A stretch of DNA of 64,000 nt from NCBI RefSeq assembly GCF_051622035.1, contig NC_135355.1, positions 20,910,986 through 20,974,985 of the forward strand. Reading direction: 5' to 3'. The notes beneath the pieces were generated by a model, which made no database searches, was not told the DNA's origin, and saw only the letters and a list, made by a program, of their open reading frames with translations. The stretch's first letter is position 1; each line of letters begins with the position of its first letter. This document shows positions 21,200 to 33,306 of the stretch, piece after piece. The DNA comes from Arctopsyche grandis (Eukaryota > Arthropoda > Insecta > Trichoptera > Hydropsychidae). The translations under genes and the position numbers were made by a program.

Positions 21200-23135
21200 T
21201 TAGTAGTTTGTTGTTGTTCTTATGTAAACACATCCTGAAGGCATGGTAACAGTGTCGATACCTTTTGGAAACAATCTTTTTATTTCATCATCAGATACAT
21301 CAGGTAAAATCATGACCTTTTCCCCGGGCTGGAAAACAAGATAATATAATATCTATTTATTGCAAGAAAGATAAGTAAGAGAATGATAAAACTTTATCAC
21401 TTACCACCCAGTTTGCAGGAGTTGCGATTACTTTCATTTTATCAGTGAGTTGCAGAGAATCAATTACACGTAGTATTTCACTGAACACATATTAATTCAA
21501 TAAAAAAAATTACATACATTATAATATTATACATAAATGAAATAATAATATTTGGATACTGACTCAACGTTTCTTCCAGTTGATGTTGGATATTGCATCG
21601 AAAGTCTAAGTTTCTTGTTTGGATCTATGATATACAAAGATCGTACGGTCATGGCCATCTCAGGATTGTTGGCATCTTTCTCGTCGATCATGTCTAATTT
21701 AATAGCCAATTCTCTTGTCTCATCTCCGATAATAGGATAAGGAAATTCCCCGGGAATATCAAGACAATATGACTTAATATCCTGTGTGAGCAAAAATAAG
21801 GCTTAAACACCACTGGCATCAAATAATTTTCGATGTAAAAAAATTCTACTAACATTAACCCAATCAATATGGCTTTGAAGTTTGTCGCATGAATGTGCTA
21901 AAAGTTTAACACCCCTCTTTTCAAAAAATGGAAAATGTACAGCGATTCTACCCAATTCAGTTGTGCAAACTGGAGTGAAATCAGCTGGATGAGAGAAAAG
22001 AACACACCACCTGATAAATAAAAATCTATTAGTTTTAATCGGTTTTATATCATGATGGTGAAATTTAGCATAATGGATTTTATACTACATGAAAATGTAT
22101 GTATATGTTTGTATAATGTATTGGAAATTTATGATGTTTGACATAATCTCAAACAATATTATATGTGGTACATTGTCATGTATGTGGTGCATTGTCAATA
22201 AATGTATGTATTATTCGTATTATACACTTTAAATAGATAATTCACGATATTTATCATATAAATCAATATCCTAGAGTTATTTTTTACTTCAATAATGATA
22301 ACACTGTTTAATCTACACTGATTTTCATCATTTAAAAAAATATAATTTTTCATTTTGGGAATCATAAAACAATTTTACTTTTATTTATATTGATTTTTAT
22401 CTCATTTAGTAAAAAATAACAATTAAATGAAAACTTTCAATAAATCACTAACACAACTATCGCCCATCTTTATTTTGTTTAAATAATATGCAGTACTAAT
22501 TTAAACTTTTACAATGTCATAAATTCATGACAATCAATTTTTTTATACAATACGGTCACTTTCAATGTCAATAATTTGTATGTATCAGTATAATGCTTTT
22601 TTCCCATGTAACGTGGAGGAACGGCGTTCCGGCACCTTGTTTTCTCGGCATTTTTTTATGTTTCAAACGAATATTTTATATAATATAATTTGAATATAAT
22701 CTTTTCAAATAATAAAACTTGAGGAGAAGTGAGTTCCGGCACCTGTTTTTTCAAAAAAAACCCTGTTATAATGTATACATACACACTAAGCATATGATTG
22801 TATGCTATATCCAAATTAGTCAACCAGTAAAGCAGAAAGACCCATTTAAAACCAAATAACATTTAAAAATAGTTACCTTAACCTAGAATGTATGCAATAT
22901 AAAAATAAGAAAATATCTCAATGGCTATTGGGCTAGAACATAGGACCCAAGTATGTACATACATACATATGTATGTCGATCATAGAAACTTGTTATGGAA
23001 ATGTTAATGTTGCGCAACTACAAATTTGTTATTATGTAAAGCATGCTGCAGATTATGATAATAATAAAAGTAATGTTGCATATATCTTATAGTTAAAATC
23101 ATTTACATACAAATACATCCTGCATACTGATGTAC

Positions 23136-23213
<78 letters not shown>

Positions 23214-23675
23214 TATACATATGTATATTAACCTATCTATAAATATTATTTAAAGTGTATTTGTATGATATAGTATAATATATACTATAAAATATAAGCA
23301 CTGGAAATAATGCAGAACATGCTTGTGAAAAAAAATCTAATTTTATCTTGTACATTAATCACCAATAACTAAATACATGTAATTTAATTTTTTTTACTAA
23401 ATTTTACACCTGATAGTACCCGATTAAAATAAATACTGAGTCCAAATATTTTAATGGAACTTTAATTTTTAATTGTTTTTTTTTTATATATGCTGGCATA
23501 AAGTTAGTAACTATGTACCGAATCAAATAATTTTTAAATTTACACTTAATTTAAAAAAGGAATTAATTTACGAATTTGAAATAATAACTCACGAATTTCC
23601 AACCCATGAATAAAAATCGATGGGTCCCTTTGTGGTGTTAGATTTAAAGTTGGGAATAGTAGCTCCTAAACGCAT
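21200..23675 (-). CDS. Prx6: 1-Cys peroxiredoxin (peroxiredoxin-6 type)
   Basis: Five minus-strand exons: 23675-23593, 22010-21860, 21781-21564, 21480-21405 and 21328-21200. They sum to 657 nt, 218 aa, the usual length for Prx6. The enzyme reduces hydrogen peroxide and lipid hydroperoxides in the cytosol. Exon 2 carries the peroxidatic cysteine in FTPVCTTELGR, preceded by LFSHPAD. Exon 3 carries GDETRELAIKLDMID and the RSLYIIDPNKKLRLSMQYP strand. The C-terminal dimerisation arm is ATPANWVPGEKVMILPDV...LFPKG, as in the one-cysteine class, and no resolving cysteine of the two-cysteine class is seen. The first intron (21 codons after the start region) is 1.6 kb and holds a TA microsatellite. A minus-strand AATAAA lies at 21129-21134, about 70 nt past the stop and close to the Helitron-like copy that ends at 21092. 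Confidence 0.95.
22011..23592 (-). other. First intron of Prx6
   Basis: AT-rich intron with a (TA)n tract at 23140-23208. Two related GTTCCGGCACC blocks preceded by GAGGA (22615-22645 and 22722-22745) suggest a small repeat. No exon is recognised. Confidence 0.6.
23140..23208. repeat. (TA)n microsatellite
   Basis: About 69 bp of uninterrupted TA/AT dinucleotides inside the first intron of Prx6. Confidence 0.95.
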
Positions 23676-24765
23676 GATGATGGAAGTGTTGTGATCGCTA
23701 AGTAGAACTGGCTGGTAGTGAATCAATTCAACGGTAACAAGCTTGATTATATGTACATATAATATTACATAAGGCTACATACATACATATGTACATTGTA
23801 CGTAAGTTCATACAACACCATGGCTCTACAACTTTCACTACTAGCAATTTGAGTTATATGTACATATGTACATGTCACGTCCTTAGAGTGCAATGGCAGT
23901 ATGCCCATAAAAACCATTTAATCAGGATAACGTTTTAAAGTATGTAATAAAATAGGGGACTGAATATAAAAACCAAGAAAAACCTTGTAATCAAGATGGT
24001 TAAAATTGTAGCATTTTTTAAACGTGTCTATTACGATTATTTTTCACCATCGTACTGGCGGAATTGATTTGAATATCTATTGTTGACCAAACTGCGCAAA
24101 ATAGCAAAGTTTCAAAACGATCGGAAGAATGTAGGATATAATATCAATATGTTGTCAGACCAATGAGTGAAGTAAAATATAGAAGAGCCTTTTAAAACAA
24201 TTATTCAAAATTGTACTACGGTTAATTACGATCTTTCAATTAAGTTTTTTTTTTCATTTCAGCTGGTAGATTTGAAAATGAATTGATATATGATTTAATA
24301 TTAATAACCCTTAGCATTTGTACAATATATATGTACATATTATTTTGAAAATTGATTGACCAAATTGGATTATTATTAGAGAAACGAAAAAAAAAACACA
24401 TACTCTTTTTTACTCCATTGTTGAAATATATACATGTACCTACATTTTTAATTGGAAGTAATGAAAAAACAGACAATAGCTATTTTAAGTGATTCACAAA
24501 ACGCGCAATCACTGTCACGTGGATATGACGTACATAAATATACATACACATGTGTTTCGAAGGATTGGTCTATCGCCAAATTATTCGCGGAAGCAAATTT
24601 TTTCAAAACCGGAACGCTGTAAAAATAGACATTCTACCAGGAACGTTTGTTAGTGTGCAAGTTACTTGATCGAGAGCTAAATAAATTTTAATATATTCAC
24701 AATTTTAATACTGATAATTCAAATAAAAACGGGAAGTAAAATATAATATTAAATTTTATTTATAA
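23676..24765. other. Intergenic 5' flank of Prx6
   Basis: AT-rich sequence with short ACATACATATGTAC palindromes. I see no gene or clear element. Confidence 0.5.
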
Positions 24766-25160
24766 CTAGCTGAATCCGGCATGCGTTGCAATGCTACAAT
24801 AACGCATGCAATTCCTGTTCCCGTTCCCATTTGTCGGAAAAAACGCAGGCGGCGAACTTGACTTGATTTGATTAGAAAAAACAAAAGAAGGCGGCGAACA
24901 CTTTTTCAATTATTCTATTGTTTGTTTATTTTACCATAACAACGTAGGTTGCGAACTGATTTGAAATTATTTGCCATGCAATGCCACTCATTCCCGTTTA
25001 TTTTTTCCATTTCCGTTCCCGTTTTTGGGCGATTTTTTTTACAGAAACCATCGCGGACATGCACACAATAACTCCTCTAAGTTTCATCGCAATCGGTTGA
25101 ATGGTATAGGAACGCATATGTGACAGACAAACAGACAAACATTTTTACATATGTATGTAC
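24766..25160 (-). mobile_element. Second Helitron-like family, near-complete copy
   Basis: On the plus strand it begins CTAGCTGAATCCGGCATGCG and continues with a GTTCCCGTTCCC run. It then has AACGCAGGCGGCGAAC blocks and closes with CATCGCAATCGGTTGAATGG and a CAGACAAACAGACAAAC run. The CTAG end matches the fragment at 6585. The far boundary near 25160 is approximate. Confidence 0.45.
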
Positions 25161-25165
25161 TAGCT

Positions 25166-25365
25166 CGGTCTCTGTCACGGGCCCGAGTGTGAAACACCCG
25201 AAAACACAAATATCGGAAGGCAAAGATCGAAAATCGAAAGATCTTAAGTCGAAAGATCAAAAAAAAGGGTGCATGGTAAACGGTACATACTCACTTAATT
25301 TGCGCGAGCAGGATACAACAGGAACAAGAGGAACAGGCTTTTCCTCCCGTATTAATGTGCGCGCG
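25166..25365. mobile_element. MULE-like palindromic repeat, truncated copy
   Basis: It begins CGGTCTCTGTCACGGGCC and continues with AACACAAATATCGGAAGG, GGGTGCATGGTAAACGG and GGAACAAGAGGAACAGG. This is one arm and part of the centre of the element at 32753-33126; the second arm is missing. Confidence 0.6.
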
Positions 25366-25974
25366 CAGAGTTTTGGAGACACGGGCATACTTGCTAGTTG
25401 CTAAATTCAAATAATAAACAACTACACCAGTAATTAAATTATCATGATAATCTACGTATGTATATTCGGAAGTTTCTGCATATCGAATGATTTTTTGGCA
25501 TTGTGATGATCCAATTTTGGGCTTAAATTATTGAATTTCAGACAAGTATACAAAGTATATGATATTTTCAATTTAATAATTACATTTTTACTTTAACTAT
25601 TTGAAAACACTGATCAAACAATCATTCAATGCAATTTAAATGGTGAATGTTACATATAACCTTGAATTTATCCTACATTCAATTTGATAGCATCATATTT
25701 GTAGATATGTATGTATGTACATATGTATATACACAAAAGTACTCTGATGCTAACAATATTTTTAGTATCACTTATTTGTCTGGAAATATAATATATGTAC
25801 TTCATTAGGTAACATTATATATAACTTTGATACGGGAATTTAAAATTATGCTATTATTGATACTGGTCAAAAATAAAAAAAGTGCAATAAATATTATATT
25901 TTTGAGTATTTTCCCCTCCACTATTAGGGGGGGGGGGGGCGAGTCCTTTCGTCAGATTGTCAACAGCTTTAGTA

Positions 25975-26330
25975 TGACTTACTGGTAAACGGACTACTAG
26001 TCACATGTGAACCAGTCACAGGACAACCGGTCGCTCTAAATCGGTCACACGTGATCAGCCGTCACACTAAAACTGGTCACGAGAAAACTGGTCACACCCG
26101 AAAATTAGTCACGAAAAAACAGGTCACACCCAAAAATTCGACCAATTTTTAATTTTTGGGTGTGACCAGTTTTTTCGTGACCAATTTTTGGGTGTGACCA
26201 GTTTTAGGGTGTGACCAGTTTTCTCGTGACCAGTTTTAGTGTGACGGGTGATCACGTGTGACCGATCTAGAGCGACCGGCTGTCCTGTGACCGGTTCACA
26301 TTTGACTAGTTATCACCGAACCGACTTACT
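25975..26330. mobile_element. Foldback element built from a GGTCACAC motif
   Basis: The left half contains GTCACAGGACAACCGGTCGC, CGGTCACACGTGATC, AACTGGTCACGAGAAAAC and ACTGGTCACACCC. The right half gives the inverse in mirrored order, with a turning point near 26150. Only a few percent of positions mismatch. Within each arm the GTGTGACCAGTTTT motif is itself repeated 4-5 times. Non-coding. Confidence 0.75.
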
Positions 26331-27179
26331 AAGTATAATATAACGACGACTAAGTATAATATTTCCCGTACATATATAAGTAAATCTGAAATATTTATCA
26401 GTTTTCAAAGAAGAATTTAATAAATTTTCCCGCCAAAAAGAATTAAATTCAAAATGGGCACCACAATAGAGTCAGTAGACATGAACTATCACAGTAGTGG
26501 AGGGGCATTTTCACGTGGTGTTGGATGATAGCCAGCTTGTGCGTGCCCTTGGAGTTGGATTTGTAGTTTGCAATCTTCAAATGGTCACTTCCTCGCCAAC
26601 TGCCGTGCTTCCCTACACTCCAACACTTCTCATCCCATCTGGTGAATATTGCATATTATGTATATCAGCTGTCATCACATAACCTCTTGCACTGTTGCAT
26701 CATCTGTCAAAAATCTTGCAAATCACATACTGTACGAAATATAAGGGGTTATGCATTGCATAAGTGAATTAGATTGTCTATATGTCTTCAAATATGCTGT
26801 GAAATTTGTAATAATAGTACATTATTTTCATAAGAATTGTAGTTTAAAAAATGCATCTGAAAAGGACATTGCCAGCCAGAGAGATGTAATTATGTATATA
26901 CATTTCTCTGTTGCCAGCTTAATACGTGCCTATTCGGATATATTAAAAATTTTATAACACAGATTGTCGCTTGTGTACATAGATATCATATCACAGTTTA
27001 AAAGTATCCACGAACCATCATTTGAGGAAATGTGTGGTGTTTATATTATTTTAGTTTGTTATTCATTCTAACCAATGCTGATTTTTATATCTCGTTGTAG
27101 GAGAATGTGGAATTAATCTGTGATACATATATTTTAATTTAATCTCAATAGTTTAACGTTTTATTCTTAAACATTAAAT
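26331..27179. other. Intergenic sequence upstream of the Mpv17-like gene
   Basis: A GC-richer patch (26490-26680) follows the foldback, then AT-rich sequence. A weak inverse pair, CCCCTCCACTATTAG near 25915 and CAGTAGTGGAGGGG near 26492, may bound a larger element that contains the foldback. I see no gene. Confidence 0.4.
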
Positions 27180-28304
27180 ATGTCTAAGATTATCTTATCG
27201 CTCGCTTCCTTCGGTACAAAAATTGTGGCCTTCAGCAATAGACATCCAGTATGTCGAGGAATGGTATCTTACGGTGCTATATGGCCGACTTCATGCTTAA
27301 TACAACAAACGATCAACGGCAAACGATGGGGTGAGTGTTATTGTTTTAACTGACACAAAAAAATCCTTGAATGCGAAAATATCCACCAAAGGTACATTAT
27401 TGAAGCTATGTATATCTGTTTTTATTTTATTTATTTTTTCAACCTATTTTAGATACCTATGATTGGGGCCAGTGTGGGAGATTTGCGCTTTATGGGTCAT
27501 GTTTTACGGCACCGACACTATACTTATGGGTGAGACTTCTAACCAAAGTTTATCCAAAAACGACTTTTAAAGCTGCAGTTATTAAGGTATTTATTAAATG
27601 ATTAAATTATTATACAATTATTTGGTTTCTGTTAGTATTCATTTGGTTTATATACTCTCAGGCAGTTGTAGAGCAAGTGTCTTATGGCCCCAGCGCTATG
27701 ATATGTTTCTTTTTTGGAATGAGCATTTTGGAGGGAAGGAGTATAGAGCAATCCGTTGAGGAAGTCAAAGTTAAATTTTGGCCTACTTATAAGGTATATT
27801 ATTTTCCATATATAATAGGTATAATATTATACTTATATTTGAATATGTAGTTAGCCTCTAAAAATTATCAAGTCCGTTTTAAGTATGTACTGGATGATTT
27901 ATTTTTTTGTCTCATTTTTATTTTTATGAAATTGAAATTCGTTGCATGTAAGGTTTTTTAAAACGTCATATAAAACGAAAACAGACAATATTCATATACA
28001 TGTGTATGTATGTACATGGCAGAAAAACATGTTTTCTTCTATAAAAAAAAGTGAAATATGTAGACATGCTAGTTTTTTTTTTAGTATTATGCACTACATA
28101 TTCAATTTCATGAAATAATTCAATTTTTTTCAGGTTGGTTTCTTCTTTTGGCCAAGTTTCCAAACAATAAATTTCTATTTTATCGCTGAAAAGAACCGAG
28201 TACCATTTGTAAGTGTGTGTAGTCTTGTTTGGACAATTTTCTTATCATATATGAAACAACTTGAAGCTGATAAAATTGCCAAAGAAGGTTTATTAATTAG
28301 TTGA
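27180..28304 (+). CDS. Mpv17/PMP22-family inner-membrane protein
   Basis: Four exons, 27180-27330, 27453-27586, 27662-27793 and 28134-28304, sum to 588 nt, 195 aa, all in phase with GT-AG introns. The Mpv17/PMP22 family are four-helix membrane proteins of the mitochondrial inner membrane or peroxisome, proposed to act as channels. Family signatures are present: the G-x-x-x-P-T start region (YGAIWPTSCLIQQ), RFALYGSCFTAPTLYLWVR, FWPTYKVGFFFWPSFQTINF (the WP..NF motif) and the closing VCSLVWTIFLSYMK. It resembles the Mpv17-like group; I cannot choose among the several insect paralogs. It is followed 660 bp later on the same strand by IFT81. Confidence 0.9.
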
Positions 28305-28961
28305 TATAAATTTTGTGTTTATTTCGGATATTAATGATGTTTCACTAACTAATGTGAATATCTTCCGATTTAAATGCGAAATTTAAAAAAATTAGACAAA
28401 TTTACACTAATGTATTTTTTATTTATTTCAAATCAACATTCCATAGTTGATGTTTGATGATTGTTATATGTTCTATGAAAATTGTTTTATCTCTGTTAGA
28501 TGTTGTATAATTAAAAAAAAATATATATATATATATGAATATTGTTTTATTTTACAAAAAACTCCATTTCGCCAATTACATATGCACATGTGCATACATT
28601 TTATTTTTATATTTACATACCTACATCATATATGCCATGACAGGATTTACCCCAAGGCGACGCATATGTTTAGATTAATTTTTGTACATAAGTACTAATA
28701 ATTTACAATATGAAATTGCATATATTGACTTAAAACTTATATAATTGAAACATGCGTTTTTTAAGTGGCAGTTTCTGCTACTCATCATGAAAAGATATTT
28801 TTTTCGTCGATTATAGGTTTTATGTGATAACATTGTGTGGATTTCTTTTGGTTGCCATAGGAATAAGTGATTGCACAACACTGAGTTTGCTTTCATTGAT
28901 TGGTTTTTGTGCGACCGTGATAACAAATAATTGGAATATCTTGTTATAAAATTATTTTAAT
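28305..28961. other. Intergenic spacer before IFT81
   Basis: AT-rich, no gene seen. The last 100 bp before the IFT81 start probably holds its promoter and leader. Confidence 0.5.
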
Positions 28962-30673
28962 ATGACTGAGCAACTTAAATTTATTATAACTGAGTTAAAT
29001 AAAGAACTTGGAACCTCGTATGATCTCATAAAGTTTGATTCTTTGAATGAAGTTCAGCATCTGCAGGTACTAGTCGATCTTCTAGCAAATCTGGATGCTG
29101 GTCAAAAGGTAATGACTAAAAAATATTGCTTTACATATTTTTTTGAAATGTTTATGTAAATTAAATAATGCTTTAATTACTAGTTTGATGTGAATGAGGA
29201 GGAACCAGAGTCCATCTCGGTGAAGTTGTTGGATATGATACGAAATGTAAAATACAGACCGGATGTCGGAATTGAAATATCACTTTTCCGTAAAAATCTC
29301 CTTACAGGAGAACGTACCACTATATTTTCGATACTTGAATGGCTTCTGAAAAACAGTAATCAAGTAAAAAAAACAGCATATTTGGCTAAGTTTCTCATAC
29401 GACCAGATATACCAAATGATATATTAGGAAATGCTGATATGGCAGAGCTTCTTGAAGTCCATGATAAACTGGTCGAAGAATTCAAAGAATCGCATAGATA
29501 TACCGCTTCAATGGAACATAACAATCCATCAGAAGTCATAAATGACATCAAAGAGATGGCGATGGAGAGGGATATTGGTAATTAATGTTTTTAATGAATA
29601 ATTTTTGATTCTTTTTTATTCTCAAATTCAATTTAATTTTCAGTAATTAAGAGATTGGAAGTGGCACAGTTGAATCTTTCCGATGTTTCAAATAAAGAAA
29701 CAGTTTTGAGTACGGCGAAGAGTATGAGAATTCAACAAGAAAAATCAAAAAAGCTCACATCACAAGTAATATATGTAAATACTGGAATATTTCAACAAAA
29801 AAATTGATGTTGATTTAATAATAATATTATGTTTTAGTTGTCAGAACAAAAAGAAAAACTGAAACGAGCATCTGATCAACTACAGCGTAACCTTGGTGTA
29901 TTTCGTGGACAAACGTCGGCACCAAGAGCTCCCGGTGATTTAATCCAAAAATTGAACGAAGAACTCAAGGTTCACTCGTTTGTATAAAAAATATAGCATT
30001 GATACATTCAAGTTTTGGTCTTCTGGAATTCAATTTTTATTTTATTTAGGTTAATGAATATCTTGCTAAAGATAAATTGCCGCAGGAACTTAGTAATGTG
30101 AGACGGGATGTTGAACTTCTTCAGAGTGTTCACAGCTATGGACATGTACAAAGAGAGAATCTTCTTCAAATACAAGAAAAAGTAATCTACAAATGAAACA
30201 TATTGATTTCAGTAATTCATGCAGGCCGTATAATTACATTGTTGAATTTTAGATTGATAATGTGAACAAAGACATTGAATCGTTGGTGCAAAAAAAACTA
30301 GCACTAACAGATCCTCACGATGATAAATTGGCCCCATTTAGACATCAGGCGGCTATTATTAAGCGTAATAAGGAAGCTGTTGCTGAAAAATTGGAGGAGT
30401 TGAAAAATGAATTTCGAGAGTTGGAAGCACAATTGTCTGAAAAACAATTGCAGGTCTATAATCATAGTACTTATTTACATATGACACGAACTTTTAGTGC
30501 AAACAGTTATCAAAATGACTTATTCACAGGTCCAAAAGCTACTTGGCGATACAGTTTTAAGGGGCGAGGAATTAAAAAAATACGTCAATAAATTAAGAAC
30601 CAAAAGTAATGTTTACAAAAAGCAAAGATCTACCCTATCTTCTTTGAAGGTGATTCATTATTTAGTAAAAATA

Positions 30674-30759
<86 letters not shown>

Positions 30760-31785
30760 GTATGATACTAAAAAAATATTTTTTTACTAGACAGAGGTTG
30801 GCGTATTGTCTAGAACTTTGGAAATTTTACAAACAAGAGATGCGACACTTGAATTAGCTCTTCTTAACCATAAAAAGTTGAACATAAATTTAGATTCAAG
30901 CGATATTCATGATGATATTGATACTGATGATCTTTCAACAAAAACTCCACAAGAACTATCTCAGGTATAAAATGCTACTACGTAGAGTCTACGTCGTAGA
31001 CCATGTTTAAAAATGAAAAGGTGAAGTTACAAATGGAATTTATTAAGTTAATTAATTTTGCAGATAATCGTTCAAATTTCTGGTAAGTTAAATGAGGTAA
31101 AGCAAGATATTTTACCAATTTCTAACCACCTAAAACCTTTGAAAGAAGAATATCAACAATTACAACAACAACATGATCAGAAAAAAAGAGTGTGTTTCAA
31201 TTACATTATTTTATAAAAAAATTGATTTAATTTACTTCTTATATTATTATATTAAATGTTCATTTTCAGGTATATGATTCAACATCAATTAATTTAACAT
31301 CGCAAATGGAACCATTAGATCAAGAAGTCGCTGATTTACAAAAGAAATTGGAATCGAAAGAAGACGAATGGAAAGTTTTGCGGCAAAGAATTGAAAAAGC
31401 TGAACAATTGCTAAGTGTTATTGAACAAGAAAACGTATCGAGGAATATCGAAGTTTCAACACCAAGACAGCCTTCGCGTTTAGAAACATTACAAATGCAG
31501 ATACACCAACAAGAAAAACAAGCAGCACTATTAAAAGAGGTATAATATAATTTTTACTGTATTAATGAAATTTTTTGTTTTTGAAACGAATGTAATTAAC
31601 GTTAATGAAAATTTTGTTAGGAACAAAAGTTTGTAAGTGAACGGCAATCTATGCTCGGAGAACAATCAATGATGTGGAATCATTTATTAGAGCTTCTTGA
31701 ATGTAAAATTCAATGCATGGATGATGCTGTGGATAAACAAGGCTCGGTCACCATTACAAAACAATCTCAAACTTTAATTTTGTAA
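28962..31785 (+). CDS. IFT81: Intraflagellar transport protein 81
   Basis: Eleven exons: 28962-29108, 29184-29577, 29644-29765, 29838-29969, 30050-30181, 30253-30453, 30530-30649, 30791-30964, 31064-31189, 31270-31539 and 31621-31785. The total is 1983 nt, 660 aa, close to the 676 aa of the human protein. IFT81 is a core IFT-B1 subunit that pairs with IFT74 and carries tubulin into cilia. Residues 1 to about 130 are the calponin-homology-like tubulin-binding head (MTEQLKFIITELNKELG, FDSLNEVQHLQVLVDLLANL, FLIRPDIPNDI). The rest is coiled coil, rich in Q, E and K. In insects cilia are limited to sensory neurons and sperm, so expression is expected there. Exon 8 is preceded by an 80-bp (TA)n tract inside a 141-bp intron. 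AATAAA is at 31813. Confidence 0.95.
30676..30754. repeat. (TA)n microsatellite in an IFT81 intron
   Basis: About 79 bp of TA dinucleotides occupy more than half of the 141-bp intron between exons 7 and 8. Confidence 0.95.
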
Positions 31786-32467
31786 ACGCAAATTTGAAAT
31801 GATTTTTTTTTAAATAAATTGAGTGTGTATGGAATTATTTTATTTTTTCATTTATATATTGAGAAATAATAGTCAAATTTATTTTTGACAAAACTGCATA
31901 TAAGTATGTATGTATAATTAGTAGTAGTCGATACACGAAAAAAGTGTTTAAATGAAATTAAAATTATTACTATAAATCTGAAATTATTTTTTGCATAAAA
32001 ATAATACTATATCACTGAATAAATAATAAAAAAGCTTGTGAAAATGACGCTCAATAATAATAATAATAATTAAAAGTTAGTCTAGTGATACAATGTTTAT
32101 ATGCAGTATTGCGTCAAAGTTTAGGATCGTTTTATGTGAAATTTTGTTTTATGTGAAAGATGTTCACAAACCAAGTAATACATATATAACCATGGCAATA
32201 ACGACGAATCTTTGTAAAATAAATGATATTTTAATTTTTGTAAGAGTTTGTAAGTTAGGATTGTATACACATCGATCTTATTTTGGTCCCAATATTTTTT
32301 ATAATTTTAAAATCTAGTTAAATACTTTAAGTGAAATCAAGTATTCTCTCCATTTCATCTTTACTAACCTTTTCTTAGTTCTGAATCGATTTTGTCGTCT
32401 GACGAAGTTTGGGTTCTTATCCGATCGTTTTCAAACTTTACCATTTTGCTCGGTTTGGTCATTTAAT

Positions 32468-32697
32468 CAGGGGCGGATCCAATAAATTGACAAGGTAGGG
32501 GCCATTCACAATTTGTAATACACATATACAATTTTTTCAATAATAAAATGTTTAATCAGTTATAAAATTATTATCATAATTTGTAAAACATTATTTTGAC
32601 TGAATTATAAAAACACACAATACATAATTTTGATCATGTAATTCTCTAGGGAGGGGGCCAATAGCTCCATACTTCCCTCCCCTTGGATCCGCCAGTG
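32468..32697. mobile_element. hAT-like MITE
   Basis: Termini CAGGGGCGGATCCAAT and, inverted, TTGGATCCGCCAGTG, the common hAT MITE end type. The flanking 8-mers match only partly, so it is old or the ends are slightly off. The interior is AT-rich. Confidence 0.55.
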
Positions 32698-32752
32698 CTT
32701 TCATACATACATATGTAAATCACTTTCGATGTAAATCACATATGTATGTATT

Positions 32753-33126
32753 CGGTCTCCCTCACGGGGCCGAAAGTGAAACGTCCGAAAACGCAAATAT
32801 TGGAAAGCAAAGATCAAAAATCGAAAGATAAAAAAAGGGTGCATGGTAAACGGTACTATGTATATAGAATATATATGAGTGGCATGCGGTGAAATTATCT
32901 CTCTTTTTGTCATACAGCCTTGTTTAATGTGCGCGCGCAGAATACGGGAGGAAAAGCCTGTTCCTCTTGTTCCTATTGTATCCTGCTCGCGCAAATTAAG
33001 TGAGTATGTACGACGGGGGGAGAGACCTTTTTTTATCTTTCAACTTCAGATCTTTCGATTTTCGATCTTTGCCTTCCGATATTTGCGTTTTCGGGCGTTT
33101 CACTTTCGGACCCGTGAGGTAGACCC
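32753..33126. mobile_element. MULE-like palindromic element with 9-bp target duplication
   Basis: Ends are CGGTCTCCCTCACGGGG and, inverted, CCCGTGAGGTAGACCC, flanked by the perfect 9-bp repeat GTATGTATT (32744-32752 and 33127-33135). Long arms with 9-bp duplications are the mark of Mutator-like elements. The centre holds a hAT-type MITE-like segment (AGTGGCATGCGGTGAAAT...) also found at 50388-50554. No coding sequence. Confidence 0.7.
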
Positions 33127-33306
33127 GTATGTATTATAATTTCCTTTTCACAGACGGACAGGCGATATATGAATTATACGTGTAGTATTTTCTTGTGTTG
33201 CGGCCAAATGTAAAAGTGGTTGTCAATTGTCACGCGGCCACAAACATAACCTCGGAGGGCTCGTGTCAGCTATCGTTTGCGTCCATGTATTTTAGTGTTT
33301 AATATC

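Larger units (their letters stand above)
31786..33306. other. Intergenic region between IFT81 and DDX54
   Basis: AT-rich, with a hAT-like MITE (32468-32697) and a complete MULE-like palindrome (32753-33126) whose right end is only 180 bp from the DDX54 start codon. I see no gene. Confidence 0.6.

Noticed and set aside
26497-26682. 61-residue frame in a GC-richer patch
   Set aside because: No ATG at its beginning, no homology that I recognise, and it abuts a possible element terminus.
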